Positions 35,446 through 49,100 of a stretch of DNA of 64,000 nucleotides are shown here, one piece after another. Position numbers and translations under genes: made by a program. The first letter of the stretch is position 1; the number at the start of each line of letters is the position of its first letter. The stretch is from Pardosa pseudoannulata. Lineage: Eukaryota > Arthropoda > Arachnida > Araneae > Lycosidae. Under the pieces are notes generated by a model. That model saw only the letters and a program-made list of their open reading frames with translations. It did not search any database and had not been told where the DNA came from. The stretch spans positions 47,632,404-47,696,403 of the forward strand of contig CM063502.1 of assembly GCA_032207245.1 (NCBI GenBank), in the 5' to 3' direction.

Positions 35446-38400
35446 GAGTCTGTGCCAGTTCTGAGTCGGCCGTTAGTCGCCCGCCGAAACGGTCGCTCCG
35501 GGCTCTCAACCCGGTGAGCTGCACAGCTGAGGCATTCCACGGGAAGGCCCCCATGCTGGTCCGGGCCGAACCGCCAGACGGATCGCTCCGCCAGTCTCGC
35601 CCAGTCCCGGTGCAGTGCCACACCCGCTTCGGACCCCAGCCGTAAGTATTTAAACTAGTCCATGGCCTTATGAGAATTTAACTGGAAAATATCAAGCCTA
35701 ATGTAAGTATCGTGTCCGTCTCTGTCGGCGAGCAAAGGAAGAATGTGTCGGCTAAAGTGAACCTTTGGTCTATTGTAAGGCGCCGAACATTTTAAAACGC
35801 CGAACAATTGGGAAATGGCAGTAATGGTCCTTTTGACACACGGACTATTAGAAGTATCAAAGCTGCCATTTGTCATCGTGCCGACAGAAGGAAAAAATTG
35901 CTTTTGTGTGACTCGACTTCTTCAAGGGCGAAGGTTAAAGGCGGGGGTGTCGCTCTCCCCTGGAATCGAGGTTTCCTGCTGGAACAAAAAAGACGGGAAG
36001 GACATTCCCGAGTGGATTGGCAAATGAGTAGGTGGCTGAGAATGAGCTCCTCTCTCAACGATTGTACCGATAGTTTTCTTTTAAATGTTTTGCTTAGTTG
36101 TTGAATAAATCAACATTGTTAAGTTTTACACTTCTCCCTTCGGCTGATTTTTTTCGTCTCCCATTCCTGCTCCATTTTCGAGACCCATGCAGGTCATAAC
36201 CAACTGACCGACGATATAGGAGATAGGACATTCGCGGACCGCTCGGCGCATATAACAGTGGTATCAGGAACAGGGTGTGGAGCAGCAACTGGATGCAAGA
36301 GGAGGCGACACCGAAGTAGGAGACCGAAGCAAGCCCGAATCAGCGCGAACCTAAGAAAGGACGGCAATGCTGAGTACAGCGGAGGCTACAAGGCAGCAGT
36401 TCCTGTGAACCCGAACGCTGATCCGAATTAAAGGGATGTCTACAAGTGTTCGAATTGGAAGCAAGTGTTGACAACACAAGAGCGATTTTGGAAGGCCCAT
36501 TGATACTGATGTCGTCCAGCAAGGTAGGAAGTGATATTTTGGCACTTGTTTTCCCTTACCTGGTTTCATGTAAATGCTGTTTTAGGTGCAAAGGTGCGTG
36601 CGAGAGTCAGGTTTATTTAAGTTTTGTCTAAATCGTAAATGCTCTATGATATAATGTGTTATGATTTTTTTTCCCTATGTTATTTCTTTTTTCCTGTAAA
36701 GTTTAAGTGCTATTAATCTGCAGGTTAGCATAAAATATATTTTATTCACTGTAAACTAAAGATATTAGTGTGTAGCTGCTAGGCTAGGAAAAAGCTGGGA
36801 GCTGTTTCTAGGGAATTTTGTTTTATACTTTGGTGCTTATTTAACGGATATTTTGAGGGTCAAAATGTCGTTTTTGTATAAGGTGAAAAAGGCAGATTTG
36901 GTGCAGCTGGCTTGTGATTTTGGGATTGAGATGTCTCTGGAAATGAACAAAACACAGCTAATAAATCTTATAGTACAGGGGGAAAATTATGCTGAGGATG
37001 CGGCAAGAGGTTTGCTAGAATCAATTCTGGAGGAATGTTTAGAGAAAGAAAAACTAGAGCGGGAGGAAAAAGAAAAGGAACGAGCATATGAGTTAGAGGC
37101 TTTAAGGATAAAATCGGATTTGATACGGCATGAGGACGAAATAATGAGGAGAAGCTCTAGCAAAAGGTCATATTCGGAGGAGGTAGGCACTATTAATAGA
37201 GTTAAGTCAATAGACGAAATAATTAAAAAGATTCGGCTATTAACGGTGAAAGTTCCATCGAAACCGGAGGGATGGAATTTCTTTTTCAACAGCCTAGAAA
37301 AAACATTTGCTTGCGAAAAAGTTGAGCAGGAGCTAAAACCAAGAATTTTAATCTGCTTGCTGGGAGAAAAGGCCGCAAACCTATTCACGAATATGGAAAG
37401 CGACGAGTTTAATAATTATGATGCGGTAAAAGAGGTTGTGCTAAGGGAATTCGAACCATCCCCAGAAACATGTCTAGATAATTTTAGAAAGGCAAAGAGA
37501 AATGCAGGGGAAAATTTTGCTCAATATGCGACGCGCCTTACATCGATGTGGGAGTATTATTATAAATTAAGAGGGGCACGAGATGCCAAAACCATTAATC
37601 AGATAATCGTGTCTGACAAATTGATGACGACTTTAGATGGAGAGGTGGCGTCTCATATTTTGATACGTCAAGGGGAGACATGGTTCAAGCCGAAACAGTT
37701 GGCGCAAGAGTGCGATAGATTCTTTGCGGCTAAAGGGCGGAAGTACAATAACACGCCAAGAAGTGAGCCGATAGGAGAAGAGAAGAGGAACAACAGAGGG
37801 TTCTCAGAAACAAAAAGGGATTTTCAGAGGGAAAGGAACGCTGGATGTTTTTTGTGCGGTGATAAGGAGCACTTTAAACGTGATTGTCTGAGGGCAAGAA
37901 GGGATAATAGGCGCACAAATAACAAGCCAACCAGGGTAAACGTAGCTAGGGGATTAACTAACCCAAATACCATGACAGAAAGGCAGGAGGAAGGGGGGAC
38001 AGATACGGAGCGAGTAGTAATAGCTCGGATCAATTCGCTGCAACGAGACAACACAATACCCTTTCGGGGAAAATTGAAACGGGTGAAAGTGAGAGTGAAC
38101 GGAAGAATAATCGACGCTCTACTGGACTCGGGCAGTGAGGTAACCGTGGTCAGGCAAGATCTGTTGGGAGAGGTAAATACAGAAGGTTTACCCAACATAT
38201 TCTTGAAAGGGTTATTCGGACCCCCAGTTAAATGCCCTTTGGTGAAAGCAAACCTAGCATTGTACGAAGGGGAATAGCACATTCATTTTCCGACGGAAGT
38301 TATGTGCGTGGTAGCTCGATCAATGGATGATGATATGCTCTTACCTCCGGAAATATTTTATATGTTAAAAGGAGAAACAAAGGGAAGTGGACCGAACAGT

Positions 38401-41400
38401 GAAGAGAAAGAGATTATTGAAGTTTCACTGGTCAGGGGAACAGGAGATGCAGAGACCGAGGAGAACGGTCGGAAAGGGGGGACGAGAGACGGTATAATAG
38501 AACGAGAAAAAGGGGTCCCCACGGGTGATGATCCATCACTGTCAAAGAATGGAGGAAAGATAACACAAGGCGAGGTCATGACAGCCACTGATCGGTTTTT
38601 GAGAGAACAAGAAAATTGTGAAGGCCTCACTAGGTGTTGGGAATTCGCGGAATTAGGAAAGGGAGGCTATTTTACTAAAGCGAGATTTTTATATCATACG
38701 GACAAAGTGTTGGGAGAGAAAATAGCCCAATTAGTATTACCTAAGTCGAGACGCGAGGAAGTACTAGAGTTGGCACACAATTCGGTCTTTGGTAGCCATA
38801 TGGGATATAGGAAGACGCTGGAAAGACTGCGATATTCCATTTATTGGGAAACCATGAAGATTGATGTCGAAAAATATTGTAAAGCGTGTGTCCAGTGCCA
38901 GCTCAAAAATCCCGTAAAAACAAGAGATAGGTAGCTAGACCAGAATTGCCATTTCAAGTGGTTAATATAGACTTAATAGGGCCAATTGATCCACCAAGTA
39001 CAAAGGGTCATAAGTATATATTATGTATGGTTGATCAGCACACGAGGTGGGCGGAAGCAGTTCCATTAGGAAACTTAAATGCCAAGAGCACATGCGAAGC
39101 ACTCTTAAGTATTTTCTCCCGGACCGGGATACCAAACGTCATTGCGTCAGACAATGGAACCAATTTTAACTCAAAATTAACTACGGAATTTGAGAAGAGG
39201 TTGGGAGCAAGCCCACGGTTTTCCACGCCGATGTATCCACAGTCTAATGGATTAGTGGAAAGATTCAATCGAACACTTAAGGGAATGTTGCACCATGTTA
39301 TTAGGGAAGAGGGGCGGAATTGGCATGTGCAGGTGCCATATGTTTTATGGGCGTATCGCGAGATACCGAATGCCACAACGGGGGTATCGCCACTTCAATT
39401 GCTATATGGGAGGCCAGCACAGGAACCTTTACACATTCTAAAATCGACGTGGACAGGAGGAAGTGCGGGCGCTCAATTTTGCACTCAGCCTATTCCGAAG
39501 TATTTAAAAGAATTAAAGGCACGATTGGAACGGGCAGCCGAACAGGCCAAAATAACAGCACACGTAAAACAGGAACGCATGGCACACCAATATAATCTAA
39601 GGTCCAGCAATAAGGAATTTAAAAAGGGAGATCAGGTTGTGGTTCTGATTCCGGATTCCACTAACAAATTATATGCGCGGTGGCAGGGACCTGCAAAGAT
39701 TGTTAACCAGCTAAGACCACATTCCTTTCTAATCGAATTTGAGGATGGGTCGACTCGACACGTTCATCAAAACAAAATCAGGGAATTCATAACAAGAGCG
39801 AGCGCAGTTAATATTATTTTAGAAGGAGAGGAGGAGTTTGGAGAAGTAGAGGTTCTTCCGGTCCCCGAAACCAAAGAAATAACTGGAAATGAGACGATAG
39901 AAACCATAACACTTCCGGATGTATCAGAGGCGCAAGGGCGCGATTTATGGGCATTATTGCATAAATTCGGTAGTTTATTCACTAGAAGTTTTCAGCCGGC
40001 AGGGGTTGGCAAACATGGAATCGAGTTAGTGCCTGGCGCGATAAGACGAAAGCCTCATTGTTATGGGATTCCGATGGCATATAGGGGGTAGGTAGAGCGT
40101 CAAATTCAGGAACTACTTGACCTAAAGTTGATTGAAACATCGGAGGCGGATATAGCACACCCCGTGGTTTGCGTCGCTAAAAAGGACGCATCGACCCGTA
40201 TGTGCGTGGACTATAGGGCGCTAAACGCGGTTACCAAAGTACCAGCTTTCCCATTGAAGAATATTCAAGAGCTAATTCTCACCGCGGGCAAAGCGGAGTG
40301 GCTCACAAGTCTAGATTTGCGTCGGGGATATTGGCAGATTCGAATGGAGGATCAGTGTAAACCACTGACTTCACTACACATGTGGGTACCTTCCAATGGA
40401 AAGTGATGCCCTTCAGATTAGCCGGAGCATCTGGCACATTTCAAAGGGAAATGACCAGGATTCTCGGTAAATTTGGTAATTTCGCCCAAGCTTATATTGA
40501 CAACATCATTATATTCTCCCCGAGTTTCGGAAAGCACTTAGAACACCTGGAAAAAGTTCTGACGGTGACATTCGCGGACTGCTCGGCGCGTATAACACCT
40601 AATATAATTGAATATTTCATAAAAGTGAATATATATTTAACTGCAGTAAAATTGATAGTATAAACCAAAACACTTACATCTTTTTATTAACAGATAAATT
40701 AAAAGTATTCAATTATCAGACCTTATGTCACTCAGTATGACTGACATAAACTGAATTTGAATTGAATTTTACATTTCAATTATCATAGCAAATCTGTTAA
40801 ACTAATTGAAGAGACAATAAAAGGTGTATAGTTCACTTTTAGATTGAATTAAAATATAAATTAAAGAAATAGATATTACACATAGTTTAATCCCATCTTT
40901 ACTAACATCAAAATTAATAAAAAAAAAAAATAAGAGACGTTTTCAGAGAACAAATATAAATTAAAAATCTCAGTGTATTAACTATTGGTTGCTAACTACT
41001 TATCTAAAACTCTAAAATTAACTTCAATAACTGATACTGAGATTTATATATGCTATTTGTTCACTCCCTACAATATGAATTATAACTAAATAGCAAAGAA
41101 TTTAGTAAATTTAATATAAATTTATGTCCAAATGATTTATAAAATAACATGTAAATAAAGGAATTAAGGTACATAAAAAACTCAGTTATTTTACCTAGTT
41201 CTCCTTTAGCAGCCAAATCCAAAGCAGTAGTTAGATCCCACATCTAAAAGATTTAAAAAAACATCTAAAACATCTTTCTAATATAAAGTTAAAAAAGTAT
41301 TAATTTTTTATACATATATTTATAATTTATATAAACAATATATAACTTATAATATTCAAGACTAGTGTAGCATTCTATAAGTAAAAGAATTTTTAGAATT

Positions 41401-43140
41401 GGTTCTGTAGTTCCAGAGATTACACCTTTAATAGAAACCAATTTCTGCCCTTTATAATATTAGTATAGATAACAAAAAATTCACTAATACCCATATAACT
41501 TGTTCACCTATTTAAAAATTCAAACAACCCTGTTTCCAATTTTTAAGAGATAAAACTGGAGGAAATATCTATGGTTTCTTATTGACTCAGTGACTATTTT
41601 TGAGGAAATAAAACTCAATTCTTTCATTAAAATTATCTTTAAATTCACTTAATTAGCCACTAATTCTATTATCTATTGCCAAAGCTTATGTCTATTATAG
41701 AAATAAATCTGGGGAAATTTAACAAACTGTAAACTCTTTGTTAATAAACCTTAAAAAATCTGTAGCAGAGCCTCAAAATTTTTGTTATGAAAATTACTGT
41801 CTACATTTATTTTAATTTTCATTCTGATTGAATGTCTAAACTTATAAATAAAGTTAAAAAAAAAAAAAGTCCTGCTTGGTTACTTTATTGAAGAGTTCTA
41901 ACTAAATGGCTGGAATATACATGAAAATAATGTGCTACAAAATCACTAGTTTTCACATGATCTAAAAAAGTCAGAGACATGATATACCTAGCTTTTATAT
42001 TTAAGCTATAATAACATTTACTGTGTTAAAAGTAAATTTAATACTATATGATGACTTTTGTATGTAGATATAATAAACATGCCAAACCAAATGCTTAAGT
42101 AGAAGTTTATTGGCATTAAAAGTTCTTTATAATTATTGTCAAATTTGGGTACTCTTACTCTCGAAATCCCTTCTAGTAGTTTAAGAATGGCAGGTGTTCT
42201 ACTTTTAACTGTTTTATAAACAGCATCACAGGAACTAAGCATGTTAAAATATACAAAAAAAACAAACAGTCTGTCAGATGAATTCATGGATAAATACTCA
42301 AATATTGCCAAATAAAGCACTGTTATACATTATAATTTATCTGAAATTAAATTAGCTTCCAAAGTGTTTTCTAAAGACCATGTGACACCTGTAATTATCT
42401 ATACCCAGACTGAAGGCTAGGTATGATGCAACTATTCAAAACATAATTTACCTGAATTGCTCCAGTACTATGACCAGTAAAAATATAACGCCTTGGTCTG
42501 GAGCCCATACGGTTAGATCCTTCACATTCATGTACACAAAAAGCAGTAATAGTAGTACTATCAACAGATTTGATGACACATATCCTGTAAAATTATAAAT
42601 AAAAATCATATAGCTTGAACAAAAAGCCTTCATAATTTCATTTACATTTAAATAAATTTTATACCTTCTCCCAGTGGATGCATATCTAACATATAATTGA
42701 TCAGTTTCAGGAACAACTTTTTGAATAAATACTTGCTCATCATCTTGTTCTCCATATGGACCTATTCAGATAGAGTAAATTCATTAGCAAGTAGAACTTT
42801 AAAATGTACAATTATTTATAACTGGTTGGAGTGCTATAATCTACTGTTTTGTTGGACTTCAGCTAATGAGATCAACATATATTTAAGAAAGAAGTGGAAA
42901 AAAAAGAAAAGAATCTAACTCTTTTATTTTTTTAAAATTTCATCACATAAAAGTAATAGAAATATAAATATAAGTTACTTGAAATTTTCTAAACTATATT
43001 CTAGTTAAAACAGCATATATAGTACAGCTACAACAATACCTTTAAATTTCTACTCAAAAATTATGTTTGATAAATATTTCAAGATATAAATAAACCTCTG
43101 AATTCCAAATATTAACCCTCTGAAAGCCAATACCAGGGTC

Positions 43141-43171
<31 letters not shown>

Positions 43172-46100
43172 CTTAGTAGTAGTCATATCAATTTTTCGAT
43201 TATAACAGAGCAGTTTTGCATTATACCTTCATTAAAACTCAGACTCCCCTTATATATCACATTTATAAATTAAATACATTTACCGGGTATCTTTTTTAAT
43301 AACATTTTAAAACTTAAATAGAACAGTCTAAAAATGTGTAAATAAAACTATTTTTATTTATTCTATTGCTATTTCCTTTTATATGTACACAGAAACTAAT
43401 AATAAAGTTTACAGGTATTTTGGGATTTAAATGTGTAATTCTACAATAAATTTAAAATATAAATTTTAGCCATTAATTAAAACTTTAATGCAGATTTTCC
43501 TTAATTGAAAGCAAGTTAAAAATATAACATTACCTGCCATTATCACAAAAGAAAACATGTTGAAATTCACTGATAAAAATTTTTGTTTGGGAAAATTTCC
43601 TTTTTGTATAGTTTTTATAATGGTCTCTAAATATAACTTTCATAAATCCCTCATTGATTTTCATTACAGTGAAGAGTTTTAAAGATGAACTACCATTAAT
43701 GAAAAACATGAAAAAAAATTAATTTATATTGTATTCAAAGGGGAAAGTAAATCTTCCATTTGTGACATTCATATATCATTTATAATAGAGTTTCTTTCAT
43801 TTAAAAGACTTAAATAAGATTTTCAAAAGACTGAACTCCTTTATATAGAGTAACAATGGCAGCTTTTATGAAGGAATTTACAATACAATGTTCAGTAAAT
43901 CTGCAGTGTTATGATGGGAGAAATGTAAAAAATAGGCATATCACATTAGAAAAAAAAGGTATACTTATAATCATGTAATACAAGCTGGTAGAATTTTTAT
44001 ATTTGCTACAATCTATCCAAACTATTTGAAATACTTAATACATATGTATACTCAAAAAAGTTAGCATATGTTTTATATTTTAAGATTAATAAATGATAAA
44101 TCTAATAGAAGTATTTCTTCAGAACAACTTTAATTAACACTACAATTCTTTCAATAACTTTCAATGTTTTATTATGCACACATGCTCAATTTACTATGAT
44201 GATGTTTAGAATTAACAGCTCAAAATATTTTATAAGAAAATTTTTACATACATTTTAAGATATATATACTACATTTATATTTTTATATATGTGTGTTTGT
44301 GTGTAAAAGCTTCTCTGTTCTACTTATAAGAAAAACAACTTTTATGAACTTTAGGTATACGGAATATTGCATGCAGACTGTATTCTATAGTTACTAAATA
44401 TTATTTTATGATAAACAAAATCTTATTCCTCTTACATATGCAAATACCACTATACTCTTAAAAAACTGAATTAAAGAAATGTACATTAAATAAAGTTTAC
44501 AAATTTAAAAGTTGTTTTCTCTAAAAAATAATAATTATTTGACTTATGACACCAAAGTGGATTACATTTAATAACAAGTGGAAAGAATGCCAGAAGCAAT
44601 AACTTCAATATATGGCTAAAATATAAATAATAGAAAAGTATAAAATTTAGAAAAATACAGCAAAATTTTACCACTATCATTTCCCATAGAATAACTCATG
44701 CTTGCATCAATATCTTCAAGAGATACTACTTTAAAAGATGCTAGAGGAGTAGAACCAGGTTGTGTAGAAATCATTCCACGAAATCTTGTCACACTCCATG
44801 ACCTTGTATGATTGTATTCTGAACAAACTGCAAGTATATAAATACTACTTCAGACTAACAATAGTATAAAACATAAAGCAAAAAAAAATAAATGCTTCAA
44901 AGTAATGTATTACAAAATTTTATACAAGGTTAGTTGGCAAAATATAGTACTACACAAAATCATGGTTAGAATTTCAAAGATCGAATTTATGTTTTTACAA
45001 TTCTCCTAAAATGGCACATAAAAAATCCACTAATAATTATTTTTTAAAAAAGCTTCTTCACTTAAAAAATTAGAAAATACATGTACACTCAAATTCTGTA
45101 TATTAAGAAATTATGATAGAATGGAAATACCTGATATTAGAAACTTTTCAGAGAGAACAACTTTAGTTACAGGGCTTCTATGAACTGTAAATGTCTGAAA
45201 TAACTGTGGCCCATGACCAACAGTTTCTGGATGTTGAACAATGACTCTCACTGTACCAGAACTTGTGCCATATGCAATTTCAATCCAGTTCCCACAGAGA
45301 CCTTAAAGTTATATATTAAAAGCATAAAAAAAATTAGAAGAAAATTTAGAATATATATTACATCACAACTTAACAGGAAATTTTAACCCATTTATAATTA
45401 AAATGCTGAAGTGTGAATATGGATACTTCACAAACTAGAAAGTTTCTAAGTATACAACACACATAGAATACATTAACAGCACAACTTACAGTCCTACCAG
45501 GCTCTGTTTCAGAACTGAAAAGAGTTTTCTGCAGTGCTGGAACTCTTTGAGATCATGTGTCATCTCAAATCTCTTAGCAAATAAGAGAATTCATTAACAA
45601 GTATATCTGACTGCCAGAGGTGACCAAACAACTAATTAAACAGCAAAATCACCACATTTAAAAAATATATATATTAGAGTCTAAGCCATTCATTTGCTAA
45701 CAAGTTTTGTTTTGGAATAATGAAAGTTATTATTCTTTGCATTATTTTCTTGTGCTATAACCATATTATACTTGCATACTTTGTTTCCTAATATTCTGAT
45801 TCAAATTTCATTACATATTTACAAAAACAATTATAATTAAGTTTTGAACACTATAAGTGAGTAACAAAACCATAATATAAGTTCAATCACATGTTTAATT
45901 TAGAAAAGTAAAAAGTCTTGATCAAAATTTAAAAATATCAAATTCAGTTGTTAATCATTTGTTTTATCTTAGAAAGAAAAACAATGCATATATTATTTTA
46001 AAAAATAATAACTTACTAGTTTTGGGTGTTAAATATACACTTATTGCTGTAATAATATCATTTGATGGGTCATGATAAAGTTCAGTAACAAGCAAATCAT

Positions 46101-49100
46101 TATCTTTCATTCGAAGTGGAAATTTCTGCATATCTAAGAGAAAGAAGATTTTATCAAAAATAAGAAAAAAAAAATGAAATATCCAAAATATAACAGAGGA
46201 AATAATAATTTCAAAATTTCTTTAAAGAATTTGATAAAAACTTTTAGAGCTCACAATTCTCAATATTTCTTGAAGTATTTAAAAGACTACTAGATATAAA
46301 TAATAATGTTTAGTTGTTTTATATTATTTCTTAATTATGCTTTGTTTATTGCTGCTGTTCACAACCTACTGCTTAAATATTATAAATTTGTATTATTGTT
46401 TGTTTATATAGTAAAAATGTAAGTTTAGTTGGTTTCAAACACTATAGTCTCTTTGTACCAAATCCCAAATGCCTAGAACATACATGCCAGCAGTGGAATT
46501 TGATGCCATAAACTCTGATACCAAAGAGCAGCATCTGACAATATCAAACATCATTTGACCAGTAAAAATATAGACTGGTTTAACAGCAGAATTAAATTTT
46601 TTAGCCTAAGGGTATAAAAGATAAGTTATTTCACATATAAGAGTTACACTTATCATAGAAAAGATTTTCATGTCTTAAGAAGTAAATTAATTATAGAATT
46701 ATTATGCAATATTAAACCACTCTAAATTGTAGAATTGAAACTATATCTAAAATATTTCAGAGATACTTTACAAATATAATAAGACAATTTTTTATATCAA
46801 ATTCACTATGAAAATGCTTTTTAATTCTCCAACAATATTATAGAACGCATAAACTGGCAAACTAATTACTTCACTTTTAATAATAGACAGGAATTGTATT
46901 TCAGTTTTAAATTATGTCATATTTGAACTACTTTAAAGATTTTCTTTAGTTTGATAGAATAAAATACTGTGGTCAGTACCAGCTCTTTCAATCAAAATAT
47001 CAAACATGTATAATCATTCAATGAGAGAGAAAGAAATTGAGGCAATGCTGCAATGAATGTATACTCATTACTAGAAAATTATCTATAAAAAGGAGAATTA
47101 TTCATACAGAGAAATAGTAAGACTATAGCAAAAATTCCAAAATAATGTCATCATACAATATTTCATAAAATTAAAGCATAAATGTAATCAAACAGAAAAT
47201 TAAAAAAAAAGCATGATTTACCAATATAGTATATTGATCCATTGTTACAACCTAAGAGTAAGAAAGAACCAGCAGTATCAAAGCTAGCAATACCAATAAC
47301 ATCTTGTATCTGAAAAAAGGACATTCCACTTTATTTGTATAACTTATATAAACATATTTTAGTACACTACGAACAAAACAGTTCTTAGTTAAGTTCAGCA
47401 AAACAAGAATATCACTAATCTAAACTTGAGACTAAATATGATAATTAAATGATTCAAAAAAGGAGGGGTTAAATCTAATAACATTATGTAAATACCACTA
47501 CAAAAATAATGAGATTTAAAATACATAGTATAATTTAGTAATTCTAACAATAATAACTCAGAAATTATAATTGATTATGAAATAATATTTCAGCACGAGA
47601 ATATAACATACAGAGTGGCTGGGGTACAATCTTATATATATCAGTTCTATCAAAAGAGTTATAGTATAACTAGAGGGCAATATTTTATGAGAATATAAAA
47701 ATATTTTAAATAGGTCTTAAATACATTTTAAATAGATTTTATTAGAATATGAACATATTTTGCCCCTTAACCTTTATTTTGTTCTGCCTATCATTGTACT
47801 GCCTACTCCCTAATCACTATACCATGTCTCCTCTAAACTACTGCCATTATATAAATCTGTAACATGTAAATTTAACCTCACCATTATACCAGAAGACACT
47901 GACCAAAAGATAGCCTCTACTATTTTGAATTGTCCAGACTAACTGGGTGATGAAAACACTACTTATTAAACAGTTATTTAATAAGATGAGAGCTCAGCAT
48001 TGAATGATCATGAAAACACATTTACATATATTATTGCACTATTACATATTTTTCTCCAACAGCAAACAATAAGGTGAGTTCTTTCCCAAGAGACCAACAG
48101 CTGTCAGAGTTATTGTCAGTCAGAAAGGAAGTTTGATCATTTGAGTTAGCTTGAGAAAGTGGATGTTGAACAGAAAATTAGCATTCGTTCTAGAGTTAGT
48201 TTTGAGAGATAGGAAAAAATAATTTAAATCAGCAAACACTCTTTCAAATCTAATATTATACGGCTGAGAAAATTGATATGAAAGAATGAGAAAGGTTAAA
48301 GGGAGAAATTTTAGATAGATATTTTAGGTGAAATAATTTTGATATATTACAGATATGTATATTGTGTTTGTGTAAATAAATATATACATATATATCATTA
48401 TTGATAAACATTTTGGTTGTACTATGTTCTTAGCTTTTACAAATAAGCTTTTTTAACATCAATATTACTTCTAATTCTACAAAACACCCACTACAATCAA
48501 ATATGTCAGTCAATTTCATTTGCTTTGATAATTTCAGATTTTGTATGTCGTACAACATGGATGATCCAATGTAGAAATCTTACTTTTCACTGACATTTTT
48601 CTCTCAAGGTATAAGACATCAACTTTATCTGTGAAGGATTAAGTTTTGCAAGAAAGTTTGATACCCTTACTACTGCTAGAAACAGACATAATTAAAGAAA
48701 ACAAAAATAATTTAAGATTAAATACAATGCACTCTAATGAAAATCTAAATTTAAAAGAATAGGTAAACAGAAGAACAAGTTCTATGCTTTTGTTTGAGAC
48801 ACAGCAAAAACTTCCAAATTTTCAGTCCCTTGTAAAATATTTTTTTCTTTCTTCTTTTTCTAAAATCCTCTGCATTTGAAAAATTAACTAACTGTAGTGA
48901 GATTTTGGCTGATACAAGCAATTTCTTGTCCCCTCCCCAACTGATCTCATCAGTTCAAGATATAAAAGCAAGCTATTTTAATTTGACATTAAATCAGCTA
49001 AAGTTTTGTTTTTTTTTTAAAAAAGAAAAGAAAAGAAAAAAGCTATTAGTCCCAGAAACAAAAACAAACAGAATTTAAAAAAAAATAAATAGTAAATACT

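Larger units (their letters stand above)
35702..40597 (+). mobile_element. LTR retrotransposon with Gypsy-type proteins in the order gag-PR-IN-RT (Gmr1-like)
   Basis: A 4.9-kb insertion lies in KCTD3 intron 14, in opposite orientation to the gene and bounded by the 5-bp duplication CCTAA. Layout: a 556-bp 5' LTR, a primer-binding site, gag with a zinc knuckle and aspartic protease, integrase (H2C2, DD35E, GPY/F-like), then the N-terminal part of reverse transcriptase, then only 31 bp of 3' LTR. Gypsy elements normally have RT-RNase H before integrase. Here integrase comes first, the order described for Gmr1-type elements. RNase H and part of RT are deleted. Two in-frame TAG codons (38275, 40089) and two frameshifts (near 38935, 40365) show that the copy is defective. 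Confidence 0.92.
29058..41194 (-). other. KCTD3 intron 14 (12.2 kb; intron spans 28991-41194)
   Basis: The largest intron in the window. It contains a GC-richer block (29310-29560), a microsatellite, a LINE remnant, a Tc1 remnant, a 28S rRNA fragment and the LTR retrotransposon, each listed separately. No alternative coding exon was recognised. Confidence 0.8.

Noticed and set aside
35423..35623. Two overlapping ~65-codon minus-strand frames
   Set aside because: They are translations of the 28S rRNA fragment.
35353..35642. Functional 28S rRNA gene
   Set aside because: Only about 290 bp are present, with changes in conserved positions.
36987..37388. 133-codon minus-strand frame, and other minus-strand frames within 36351-39982
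   Set aside because: They are antisense shadows of the gag/pol frames, which carry recognisable domains.
40128..40406. Separate small gene beginning at 40128
   Set aside because: The frame is continuous with integrase upstream except for one TAG; it is the RT part of pol.
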